From: Prostheceraeus crozeri
Lineage: Eukaryota; Platyhelminthes; Polycladida; Euryleptidae
DNA: 64,000 nucleotides
Assembly: GCA_907163375.1 (NCBI GenBank)
Contig: CAJQUW010005537.1
Location: 146,196 to 210,195, forward strand
Direction of reading: 5' to 3'
The position numbers and the translations under genes were made by a program. This document shows positions 35,830 to 45,749 of this stretch, in pieces. The notes beneath the pieces are model-generated. The model saw nothing but the letters and a program-made list of their open reading frames with translations. It made no database searches and was not told the DNA's origin. Each line of letters starts with the position of its first letter. Positions within the stretch are counted from its first letter, which is position 1.

Positions 35830-37070
35830 ATGGTTAACTACAATAATGCCAAGACGGCTTTCAAGCTCTGTGTTTGCACAAAGATCTTTCGCAGTGATGC
35901 CTTTAGGAAACACTCTTGTGTGAATAAGCGAATGGTAGGGGGCATTCGATACTTTTGCAGCAGCCATAATACATCTCGCCTTGTCGAGACGTTACCGGAG
36001 TGGCATGTGAAGCATACCAGTTGCAGTCAACCAGAGCTGACTGAGGAGACGAAGCAAAGTCTCCTCAGTTCAGAGTTAAAAGCTCTGGAGACTCAGTGCG
36101 CTGTCGAGTCTATCGCGTCAGCAGAGCCTCCCTCATCTAGTGTGCCAGAAAGGCTCCCTCACCCACCCCGATTGAGTCTTCTCCGAAGCCGAGTAAATCC
36201 TCCTCTAGCGATGAATCGGCTACTAGTAGCAGCGATAGTGAGTAAGAGGAGGAGGAAGAAGGCTCGGCGAAGGCACACCTAGTCGAGAGTGTCGACCTCG
36301 ATAGCGAGGTAGAGGCGGTCGGGGAAGTCTATCTCGATAGCGAGGTGCAGCCGGTAAGTCATCGAGCAGTGGTGGGATTGCGCCTCAGTGTCACAACTTC
36401 ATTATGCATCCACCACTGGTCGATGACTATGACAAGCTCAAGAATGAGTTAGCAGTGTGGAAGAGCGACTGTTTCTTCTATAAAGCGAGTTCCGAGAACC
36501 TCTCGCGAGTCGCTCAGGAGCTCAAGAAGACTCAAGCTAGTCTTCTTGAGAAAGAAGGAGAGCTCGATCTCGAGAGGCTCTCGCACCTCGCTGGTAAGGC
36601 CAGAGAAGAGCAGCTCCTGGTCGAGAGAGAAAGAGTCAGGAGAAGGAGTTGAGAAAGATGAGGGAGGAGGTAGAAGGGCTGCGAAAGCAGTTGGGGAAGG
36701 TGGTGGCGACTAATCAGGAGCTGCACCAACAAGTGAAGAGTAGCAGTACTCGACGATCAAGTCGCCTCCACATTCCCCTAGATAAGAAAGGAAGTGTGCC
36801 CGCAAAACCGCTCCTCTGTGAACGTGGCAGAGGCGAAATGTGTTATAGCAGGGCTAAAAAAGGAATCGAATGCCTTCATTTCACATTTGAGCACAAGGAG
36901 GCAATCACAGGGTTCCTGTTCGAACCATGCCCGGAGAAGATCTTTATGTTAAAAATAAGTAACTTAGAAGTCAAGATGATAACTAACAACTTCTTTCTCT
37001 ACAGATATCAATGAGAAGAGCCCACCTGCTTCCGTCAACGAGCCGGAGACGAAGCGGCAAGCTTGAGTCC
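35830..37070 (+). CDS. Cys/His module plus coiled-coil protein, paralogue of the 388-aa gene
   Basis: Starts at the ATG at 35,830, five bases after a splice acceptor. The N-terminus reads FKLCVCTKIFRSDAF then KHSC, KRMVGGIRYFC and H-x2-H-x-S-C-like spacing, a likely zinc-binding module. Farther on are an acidic Ser/Glu-rich stretch, a long charged coiled coil (36,404-36,750) and a terminal LHIPL...CLHF module, the same order as the gene at 7,845-9,011. Coding potential is spread over several segments; splicing and decay are not separated here. A histone-like 3' stem-loop follows at 37,104. Function is unknown. Confidence 0.6.
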
Positions 37071-37103
37071 CATATTCCCCCATCATCCCGAGAACGAACC
37101 ATC

Positions 37104-37119
37104 GGTCCTCTTAAGGGCC
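37104..37119 (+). terminator. Histone-type mRNA 3' stem-loop (copy 4)
   Basis: GGTCCTCTTAAGGGCC: the same 6-bp/4-nt fold as copies 1-3, but with a different left strand. C3-U4 becomes U3-C4, so the U-G pair moves and the stem is kept. CATC precedes it; ACCATGGGG and CAAGACATGA follow. The kept pairing despite base changes supports a selected RNA structure. Confidence 0.75.
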
Positions 37120-37249
37120 ACCATGGGGCAAGACATGATAATACCTCCTCGCGGTTTGCCCGGGACAGGCTTCGGTCTGACTGAATCTATCATATAAATA
37201 AAAATATAATCACAAAGTTGTATCTGCTATCAGTCAACTTTAACGTTGC

Positions 37250-37620
37250 ATGGCACGGAGAACTTCGGTATAATTCTTCCTGTTGGTGGGCGATCTCTCT
37301 TGAGACCACGCATCATATCGTAGTGATGAGTGTGGCAAGGGCTTGAGACTTACTTTAATCCGACTTTCCAACGGTCGTTGTGGTCTCTTCGCTCAACGTA
37401 GCACTTTGAACGCCAATCGGTTGAATCTTAGCTATCTGCCACAGGTTACTTTCTCAATTTTCCATTGCATACATTATCTGAGAATGAACCATGAGTTCTG
37501 CTTGCCTCCATCACCGAGGCTAAATGATGAAGGGATGAAACGGGAGGCCACCCTTGCACCACATGTAACACACCAGACTTCTCTCTTCCGTAGTGAACAA
37601 GCTCTTGTTAGTGTAGTCAG
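37250..37620 (+). other. Conserved noncoding block after the stem-loop
   Basis: Plus-strand relative of 6,150-6,600. It begins with GTTGCATGGCACGGAGA and ends with CTTCTCTCTTCCGTAGTGAA. Confidence 0.65.
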
Positions 37621-40070
37621 AAAGTGTATCATGGTTTGCAAAAGCAAACTTTAGTGTAGTCACACAATTTCACCGTGACACACGTTTGTGAAAGTAAAGT
37701 TTGATCATCGAAGTTTTATTCGTGAGTGTAGTCAGAAAGTTTATCATGTTGTACAAAAGTTTTACTGCAACACAGGTTGATGTATAGTTAGAAAGTTTGA
37801 TCATGACGTTTTATGAAACACATGTCATAAAATGTAAGCGTTAGTGTATTCAAATAGTTTTTACCACGACACACGCTTGTGAAAGTAAAGTTTGATCATT
37901 TAAGTTTTATGACTGACTGAACTCACAACAGCCTTAGAAAGTTTTTATCCTTAGTTGAGATTCGGACTGCAGTGTGTAAAATGTTTTATGTGAAAGTCTT
38001 TTCACAAAAGGTGAAGTGTAAATTCAGTGTGAATACATCTGTTAGGTATACATCAACTTTGGATGTGAAGTAAAGCGAATCTGTGTACAGAATGAATTGA
38101 ATATTAGACAACGCATGCAAGTTTTTGACGACGTGAGTGTGTCATGAAAAAACCCAAGTCTAAGTTTAACATGTTGGATATAAAAAGTGAGATGGATAAG
38201 AATAAGTGTTGGATGTCTTATAAAACCAGGTAAAGTCTTGTCACAAACGTTGAGTGTGTGAGGGCTAGTTCCATGACATTTAATCACGTGGGTCATAGCA
38301 CAAGTCCTAAAGTCCATAATCCAAGGGTAGGGTCATCTACGGTTGGATTTAGGGATTTAGGGTTTTATATCACACGCGTTAACCGTTAGTGTAGAATACG
38401 TGAAGCACATGTTCGCTTAAAAGTCTAAGCGCAAACGTTGAAATAAGTTTTGTAAGAAGTTAAAAACATCGACATGATGTTGTGAAACTTAGCGAACGTT
38501 GAAAAAAGTTTTATGAAATGTTTCTGCAGTCACACTTGTTAGCGTACCAGCTTTACTAAATGTGTTGTTTGCCTTTATCAAATTGAATGCGTGTGTAGAC
38601 TGTTTTGTAAATAAAGACAGATAGTGTTAAACGTGTTTGCACTCTGCATCGACAGCATACAAGTATACACATAACAACATGTAAGGTTTCTTAAAAGAGT
38701 CGAATGAATATGAGTTAGGAAACACTCAAAACATGTGTGAGATAAAAAAATCAACCTGATAGATAAAGTGAGTACCTCACAAAAGTGTTGCATATGTTAT
38801 ACGGGAAACTTGTAATGGGGAACTGTGTATCGAGAACGTTTACTATCATCATAGACAGATGAACATGAATGATATATTCTAACTTCAACTTTCTGACGTT
38901 CAAATGAAATTCGTAAACATGAAGCTCTAGACTCCGCGGTGTAAAAAACTACATGATGAGTGACAACGACTTTATGTTGGTAAAACTTTCATAGGTTGAT
39001 GACTACAGTCGCGTTTAAAGTTGATATAAAAACCTGTAGAAACGCATAAGTCTTAGATGCAGTTCAACGTTGTGACTCGTACATTGAACTAGCAAAATGA
39101 ACAAGTCTGTGTAGAGGTACATAACACGCTCATCAGTAGGAAACAGCAAAGCATGTAATGTCATTGAATTATCAAAGGAAAGTATTTGAGTTACAAGTCT
39201 GTGTTGACGAGAGTGGAACTATTTCATGCGCATGAAACAGTGAACATTACATTAGGACTGTCCATGAGCATTGTAAAGAAAGGTTAGAATCAACTGTGTA
39301 AGTTTGCTTTTCATGTGCATGACAAATTAAGAGAATCAACACGTGTCTCATTTCTAAACGAATCGTGCGTTGCTTGTAAGTTGATAATAGAATCAACATT
39401 GAAACCTGCATCAAGTGATTTTCTGTGCGAATGCAGACGATGTGAAAATGACACACTGATTGACATTTAACAATGCTTGCAATATTCAACACGCTGCCAT
39501 TCAAAAGCAGCTAAAACGTTTATCATAAAACCTATCAGTGAAACAGATGTCATAACTCTTCCAACCCTCATGTGCACACAAAGGTTCACGAGTAGAGACA
39601 GCGCACTCTGTCGCCTGTTTGTCGCGCTGCCCCCTCAGCAGATAGAGTAGAACACAAAGATAAATGACAGTGCAGCCGGTTGGCGACCCTCTGTCGCTTT
39701 AAACACATTGCCTCCTCAGCAGACAGAGTAGAACACAAAGATGAATGATAGCGCTCTCTCTCTCTCTCTGGCGCCCGTCTGTCGCATTGCCCCCTATACA
39801 CATTGCATTTTCCATCGCATCTGTCCAACGAACAAGGATGCAGGAACTTATCGTCATCTCAGACCTCCCACCTAGCTGATTCCCACACAGCTCATTGCTA
39901 TCGCACCGGAGATATCATCGTGGGCGACTGAAAGGATTCTCACCTTGACAATTCGCTACTGTACACTGTCACAGTTCCGCGCGCGTAAGAAACCATTTGC
40001 TGCTAAAGCATGGACACTGCCGATTTGTTCAAGGCTTCAATGCCTTACTAGCCAGTTACAAAAATGTTGG
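37621..40070. other. Arm spacer with degenerate repeats and one hairpin
   Basis: Holds irregular repeats of AAGTTTGATCATG/GTTTTATGAAACACATG type (37,620-37,960), the hairpin at 38,304, a duplicated CAGAGTAGAACACAAAGAT segment near 39,640 and 39,725, and a (CT)n run at 39,753-39,769. All are mirrored at 45,800-48,260. No gene was recognised. Confidence 0.55.
38304..38362. repeat. Hairpin family member 1
   Basis: CCTAAAGTCCATAATCCAA pairs with TTGGATTTAGGGATTTAGG (16 of 19 positions) around a loop containing GGGTAGGGTCATCTACGG. Confidence 0.7.
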
Positions 40071-40075
40071 AGGAA

Positions 40076-40083
40076 TATAAGGG
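40076..40083 (+). promoter_or_regulatory. TATA box (TATAAGGG) of the 78-aa gene
   Basis: It lies about 45 bases before the ATG, with CACACTCATTC as likely initiator. Mirrored in the right arm upstream of 45,749. Confidence 0.5.
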
Positions 40084-40125
40084 AGACGTTCACACTCATT
40101 CATCAAATACAAGTCGTTTGATGCA

Positions 40126-40362
40126 ATGTCGTTCGATATAGCTTTCTTTGATATGAGCCGAACCCTTGAGCTCCGCTGTGGATGCAGAGTGAAGATGGGG
40201 AAAGTCTTTCTCCTGGCTGCTTTGCAGGCAGAGAAAGACGAAGCAATTCGCTGCCCCGTCCACCTCATTCCACATGAGCTTGTGGAAAACCCTTTGTTCA
40301 GGGATATAGCGCTAGAGTATCTGGCGTTGCTGAGAACTCAGCGTCCGGAATACTTCGAGTAA
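40126..40362 (+). CDS. 78-aa protein with possible zinc-binding CxC...CPxH (left arm)
   Basis: The protein has LRCGCRVKMGKV near residue 16 and IRCPVHLIPHEL near residue 42, a spaced Cys-x-Cys and Cys-Pro-x-His pattern that could bind one zinc ion, followed by helices rich in Leu/Glu. The right-arm copy at 45,513-45,749 encodes the identical 78 residues. The gene has its own TATA box and a histone-like hairpin 16 bases after the stop. No family was recognised; a half-RING or similar fold is possible. Confidence 0.65.
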   Translation: MSFDIAFFDMSRTLELRCGCRVKMGKVFLLAALQAEKDEAIRCPVHLIPHELVENPLFRDIALEYLALLRTQRPEYFE

Positions 40363-40377
40363 TCGAAGTATTTCATC

Positions 40378-40393
40378 GGTCCTTCCGAGGGTC
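40378..40393 (+). terminator. Divergent histone-like 3' stem-loop (left arm)
   Basis: GGTCCTTCCGAGGGTC gives a 6-bp stem with two wobble pairs and loop TCCG. It is preceded by CATC, sharing the ten-base CATCGGTCCT with copy 4, and followed by CGGTCACCA. A purine-rich ACAAAGAAAAG lies about 35 bases further on. Confidence 0.5.
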
Positions 40394-40575
40394 CGGTCAC
40401 CAATTCGTTGGAGGCCACCATATTAACAAAGAAAAGTTACAGACTGTGCCACACACGAACACTAGATTCAAGGATCTCTATCTTTCTTAAAAAATGAAGA
40501 AGCTCTTATTAAATTCATCTGATGAGAAAGCAACTTCATGACAAGTGTAACACTTGTCCAACACACATCTTTAAA

Positions 40576-42320
40576 TGTCTAACTGCAATGAAATCATCAT
40601 GTTCAAAGTTTTAAAGCCCATATGATAAGTAGCAAGGATCTATTGCAGTTACATGATGTAAAATATAAACGTGTGTAGACAGAGGATGAATCTTAGACGT
40701 GAAGTAATGAATTTTATTTCTTCACAACCCATCAAATGGCAATAGTAAGGTTGGTGGAAGAATCATCAGAGCAAAATGTTCTATAGTAATTCAGGCAATG
40801 ACAGTCATGTATGGCTGTACTGTTTCAAATAGTTGTTGTGTTTAGCTGACGTTTCTCATATAAACGGTATCGGATCGTTTCCACGTTCGTTCATGTTAAG
40901 CAAAATGTGTCATAAAGACTTATACATACGCGTCCTCATTCCTCATAAACGCAGTGACTGACTTCATGTTGGAAAAGTAAGTGTGAGAGTATTGCATTTA
41001 GAAACAGTGTTCCCATAGTTCAACCTTTCAGATGTATAGTCGTGACAGTGAATAAACATAGTGATGCGACTTATCTTTACACTGTAGTTTTTTCACACAA
41101 CGTGGCAGTGATGTTTCATCTGAGTAAAGAAAACTTGGTGATTAACTGCGTAAATGATGACCTCATACCGTGTACTGATGTAGATAGAGACTTCAACAAA
41201 TTTCCATCAATGCATTCACATATATTTCGATGGAGAATGAGCTTGTCCACACTGAAGAATGGCAAGCCTGAACCAGAGAAAGAGATAATCAATGGACCTG
41301 TCTGATACTGCTTTTGAAATGGAAACATTTACGACATGTGTACAGTGACTTATTTCTCTACACATCAACCTCCCAATGACGAATTCAACATAACATACAA
41401 TGAGCAAGTCAATCACGCTTTCAAATGTAAATCAATTTTCAATCACGAATATTTCATGGGCCTCATCAAGACAGTCTGCCAGATCTATAAACATGATGTG
41501 ATATAATTCATAAAACCTTTAGGAGAATCTGACTGCACTGAATCTCACATTGACGACATCAGTCATTTTTCGATCATATGTTACTAGTCTCATCAAAAGG
41601 AAAGGCTTATAGTGACTGAACTCTTAATACGTTCTTGGCAAGCTTTTACAAATAACGTTTCATGTACCGTTGGAATACGATCCATTTCAATGCATACTCC
41701 ATGTTATGTTATTCCTACTTTTGCACTCAGTGTCTTGCCTGCATCAACAAGTTAGTTCCATCTAATTTTTACATGAATAAATCAACAGTCCTAATGCTGT
41801 ATGATGATATCTCGATATGTTACTACTCTTATTTCTAGCGATGATTCTAGCGATGAAACTGTTTCATACAGATTGCTACACTACCTATTCATTAAACTTT
41901 GCAATCTCAACCTTTGATTTCATCGAATATAAACCTCTAGTTTACATACAACAACTATGTCATGTGTTTTATGTTATACACTCAAAAAGGCTGTTGCATC
42001 CATAAACATGACGTGATACAATTGTAAAACCTTTTAACAATGTCTACCTCCACACTATATCCTATACATTCATTTCAATGCAAGCTAGTTCAATTCATTG
42101 GTGGTAACTGTAGACCTACATCTAACCTGAGCACTATGTTCACAAATGTTTTGTGCAGATGTCTTATTCTGATGATTGAAAATATGACGCCACTGCGATA
42201 GCAAGTCACGGGATCATGGATGCTTTTCTAAGAAACATTATTAACTTTCGACCGTCGTCCTACCTTATGTAATAGTTTCCTTTAACCATCAACAGATAAT
42301 GAGAGCATAGGATAGGCGTA
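40576..42320. other. Core of copy B, left part; no clear gene
   Basis: Unique, AT-rich. One open frame (41,042-41,305, 87 aa) has no recognised motif and may be chance. Confidence 0.4.
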
Positions 42321-42327
42321 TGAGAGG

Positions 42328-42513
42328 ATGATGAAAAAAGCCGGCTGCGATCCTTCAATCAGGAAATTCAGCAATAAACTTTCCATGTTGGGAATAAGGG
42401 AGATTCACGCGATGAATGCATCTAAGTTTCTTGAGTGGCTGAGGATGGCAGTCAATGAAAAATATGTCTTCCCTTTTCTTCGAAGCTCCAACCGTAAGTT
42501 TAGAGCAATATGA
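42328..42513 (+). CDS. Hypothetical 61-aa ORF in the core
   Basis: A small basic, Met-rich frame starting at an ATG and ending 52 bases before the next gene's ATG. No family recognised and no clear TATA box nearby; it may be an exon or chance. Confidence 0.3.
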   Translation: MMKKAGCDPSIRKFSNKLSMLGIREIHAMNASKFLEWLRMAVNEKYVFPFLRSSNRKFRAI

Positions 42514-42565
42514 TTGCATGATCTGACTTTTAAAAGGCTGTGCATCCTTTATTTCACAAATCATC

Positions 42566-42796
42566 ATGTCTGGCAAGCCGATTGCACAAGTTACCCAATA
42601 TAGAATTACTTATATGGTCGAAACTTTTCTCTCCGACGAGTGTAGGGATATGGTATTTCAGTTTATGAAATACTATTCCTTAGTCGATGAATCGTACGTT
42701 ATACCTCCACCCGAATCCCCGATGATGGATCCGGAGGAATCTCCGAGTGAAGAGGAACGTGACGAAGAAGGAATGAGTGTCAGTAAAGGGGAATGA
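42566..42796 (+). CDS. Hypothetical protein with acidic C-terminal tail
   Basis: Begins at an ATG about 35 bases after TTTAAAAGG. The N-terminal half looks folded (YMVETFLSDECRDMVFQFM), and the C-terminus is Pro then Glu/Asp/Ser-rich. Strong acidic coding potential continues to about 42,925, where a GTAAGAG donor-like string and a TTTCTTTCAG acceptor-like string follow. Acidic tails are common in histone chaperones and transactivators; that is only a compositional hint. Confidence 0.45.
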   Translation: MSGKPIAQVTQYRITYMVETFLSDECRDMVFQFMKYYSLVDESYVIPPPESPMMDPEESPSEEERDEEGMSVSKGE

Positions 42797-43061
42797 ATGA
42801 GTGACAGTGAAGAAGAAGGAGAGACGTGGAGTGAGGACATGGTGGAAAGTGAGGAGTCGACAGTGGAAGCGAGTGAGGATGTTATTGTGATATCAGATGA
42901 TGAAGTAAGAGTTTTACGCATGCATATAAATGGCTGTCATCTCAACTCGTTCATGTTTTCTTTCAGTGATGGCGTGGTACATGTTCTTTAAAAACATAAA
43001 GTCATCACATACCACACAGTCAACACACTCTTTCTATGCCTTTCCTCGTGAATGCATCATG

Positions 43062-43077
43062 AGTTCTTATAAGAACT
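43062..43077 (+). terminator. Histone-like stem-loop in the core
   Basis: AGTTCTTATAAGAACT folds into a 6-bp stem with loop TATA; the U-N-U-N loop, pyrimidine-rich left strand and U-A closing pair fit the histone pattern, but the outer pair is A-U, not G-C. It lies downstream of the acidic-tail gene, followed by the tail of the conserved block (43,145-43,215). No ACCA or CAAGA box follows, so this is weaker than copies 1-4. Confidence 0.4.
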
Positions 43078-43259
43078 TCCTTCTAATGCAGCTAAAGCGG
43101 TCCCACGCCCGCTACATATCTTCGGATATGGAATGCAGAGGGGAAGGATAAATGATGAAATGGAATGAAGGGAAGCCAAACTTGCACCACATGCAGCCAC
43201 AAACACATTTCTATCTTCATTAAGATGACATTCAATCACTTGAATTCTAATGTGACCAT

Positions 43260-43640
43260 CACATCCTTAGATCTCAGTACAGTCAACTCTCTAACGTGCT
43301 ATGAGCTTGTTAAACCTATTATCTCTAACTTTACAAACACTGAAATGATTCTAACTTTATTTCAAACTTTGCAAACATCAACTTTATTTCTAACTTTACA
43401 AACAGTGAAATGCTTGTGACTGTATTTTATACTTTACCTATCTTACAAACACTGAAATGTCTATGACATTATTTCTAACTTAACAGTGACATGGTTATAA
43501 CTTTATTTCTAACTTAACAAACAGTGAAATGGTCGTGACTTTATTTGATACTTCACCTATCTTACAAACATTGAAATGATTCTTACATTATTCCTAACTT
43601 TACAAGAGTAAAATGGTTGTAACTTTATTGCTAAGTCAAT
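43260..43640. repeat. AT-rich minisatellite, third array
   Basis: Degenerate units such as ACTTTATTTCTAACTTTACA with AAACAGTGAAATG, related to the 29-bp units of copy A. Here AATAAA falls on the minus strand. Confidence 0.7.
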
Positions 43641-43976
43641 CCACTCTGTTTGAAGCCCAACTTTATGTGAAAAGAAAACGACACAGTATGTACATGATAT
43701 GTTATTGAAACCCACACAGCTTTTTGTTACACCAACAATTCAATTCAATGTGAGCTAGTCTCGTATCGCTCACTTCATACGTCATAGCTTTTCACCTTAC
43801 TTATTCCTACAATGTTACTACTATGTGTTCTAAACTTTATGAGATCGCTTTCACTTCTATCTCACATTTTCTTCATCATATAACCAAGTGAATGAAATTG
43901 ATGATACATTATCTGACTAAACTCATTGAGTCACATTCTACAGGAAAAAATATTGCTAACATGGATCATATAGAAC

Positions 43977-44023
43977 GCTAAGTCTTGTCAAAGGGTTGAC
44001 TACGCCATAGACTTAGTGATTAA
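43977..44023. repeat. Hairpin family member 2
   Basis: CTAAGTCT pairs with AGACTTAG around a loop holding GGGTTGACTACGCC. Confidence 0.6.
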
Positions 44024-44049
44024 TCTATGTAACTTACACTTTTAAAACG

Positions 44050-44107
44050 CTAAATCCCTAAATCTCAACACAGGGACACCTATCCTATGGATTTAGGGAT
44101 TTACGAG
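44050..44107. repeat. Hairpin family member 3
   Basis: AAATCCCTAAATC pairs perfectly with GATTTAGGGATTT; the loop contains GGGACACCTATCC. Confidence 0.75.
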
Positions 44108-45121
44108 TTTTGCTGTATAATTTAGTAAACTTGTGTCTCCGTCAGCATACGACTTTCAACAGTCATGCAACTCGCTTGAACTAAATTCACTGTGATGATG
44201 GATGACAAAATGCATGCAGTCAATTAGTAGAGTTTTCACTTGTCTGCATTTGTGAAGACGTTTTCCTATCACTCCTCTTACTGATTTTCTTGTTCACTGT
44301 AAATTATATCAGCAGATCATTTAACGATTCCAATCTGTCGAACAACATTCATATCAACTCTACAAACGTCGTAGAATCCTAAACCTCTGTATGATCCCGT
44401 ATTTCACTTAGGTTTTATTTGCCCTTTGGTCATTGTCTACCTAGAGTTTCAAGATGCTTTACATTGTAAAAGTCATACTGGTGAGATTTACAGTTCAATC
44501 CCCATGTTAATTACAGCAAACGTACAAGTAAACACATGTGAGACAAGACATTAATTACGTCGCTCATTCCTATCCATCATCATTACCTTATGTTTAGCAT
44601 GATATACATAAGTCTCTCATGTCACACATTTCTTCTCACTCGTGCTTTTCGTTTCAATACTTGGTTTGTGTGTTACTCAAAGCTTCATGAATTTATCCAA
44701 CCATTCATCATGAAACCTCCGACGAATCCTTCCTTGTACAAAACATGAATGTTAAAATACAACACTGACTGATGAATGATGTTCACATATTCCTAGCTTG
44801 GATAACAAGAAACTTTCATGAGATGACTATTATATATTTTCCTAATAAACTCTTTACACACTTATTATTCCAATCACTAAGATACATACAATGTATTCAA
44901 CTCTTCTAATGAACATGCATCAATCACCTTCCAGCTGACTGCATCAAATGTAAAGTGCATAACATAATGAGTATGTAACTATCTCTCATCAACGATATGA
45001 AATCTGTGTTTCATCATGAAATTGAGTCTTGCGTTCAAAGTCATTTTATAAAGCGAACATATGCATCATGTGTTGCATGTATTCTACACTAAAAGAGATC
45101 GTTAATTTGTGTCATCCAAAA

Positions 45122-45186
45122 CCCTAAATCCCTAAATCCAACGGTAGGTAACGCTACCCCTTAGATGATGGACTTTAGCAATTTAG
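45122..45186. repeat. Hairpin family member 4
   Basis: CCCTAAATCCCTAAATCC at the left faces GGACTTTAGCAATTTAG at the right; the loop holds GGTAGGTAACGCTACC. Confidence 0.65.
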
Positions 45187-45482
45187 CTATGTCATTCACC
45201 AATGGTTAAGTTAGTATATGCATTATACACTCTACAACAACAGTTATCATTGATGTATGTAATATAAAACCTTTAAAGACCTTAAAAACCTTTTTAGACC
45301 TTTAAAGATGTGTGTTGGACAAGTGTTACACTTGTCATGAAGTTGCTTTCTCATCAGATGAATTTAATAAGAGCTTCTTCATTTTTAAGAAAGATAGAGA
45401 TCCTTGAATCTAGTGTTCGTGTGTGGCACAGTCTGTAACTTTTCTTTGTTAATATGGTGGCCTCCAACGAATTGGTGACCGG

Positions 45483-45498
45483 ACCCTCGGAAGGACCG
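45483..45498 (-). terminator. Divergent histone-like 3' stem-loop (right arm)
   Basis: Exact mirror of the hairpin at 40,378-40,393. Confidence 0.5.
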
Positions 45499-45512
45499 AT
45501 GAAATACTTCGA

Positions 45513-45749
45513 TTACTCGAAGTATTCCGGACGCTGAGTTCTCAGCAACGCCAGATACTCTAGCGCTATATCCCTGAACAAAGGGTTTTCCACAAGCTCA
45601 TGTGGAATGAGGTGGACGGGGCAGCGAATTGCTTCGTCTTTCTCTGCCTGCAAAGCAGCCAGGAGAAAGACTTTCCCCATCTTCACTCTGCATCCACAGC
45701 GGAGCTCAAGGGTTCGGCTCATATCAAAGAAAGCTATATCGAACGACAT
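45513..45749 (-). CDS. 78-aa protein with possible zinc-binding CxC...CPxH (right arm)
   Basis: Encodes the same 78 residues as 40,126-40,362, from the opposite strand, with the same TATA box and 3' hairpin. Other parts of the arms differ by scattered bases, so this identity may reflect recent duplication, gene conversion or selection. Confidence 0.65.
   Translation of the reverse strand: MSFDIAFFDMSRTLELRCGCRVKMGKVFLLAALQAEKDEAIRCPVHLIPHELVENPLFRDIALEYLALLRTQRPEYFE

Larger units (their letters stand above)
33260..40575 (+). repeat. Left inverted arm of copy B
   Basis: Matches 45,301-51,050 in reverse. Paired positions sum to about 85,876 from the inner end out to about 37,600, then to about 83,825 farther out, because about 2 kb (35,300-37,600, with the coiled-coil gene) has no equal in the right arm. 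The inner end is at CCAACACACATCTTTAAA; the outer end is near GTAGTAATCCC. Confidence 0.95.
43641..45300. other. Core of copy B, right part; hairpins but no gene
   Basis: Unique AT-rich DNA containing three of the hairpins listed separately. No open frame of note. Confidence 0.45.

Noticed and set aside
40518-40560. Hammerhead ribozyme core (CTGATGAG) near the arm's inner end
   Set aside because: The flanking stems and the GAAA element are not in the required positions.
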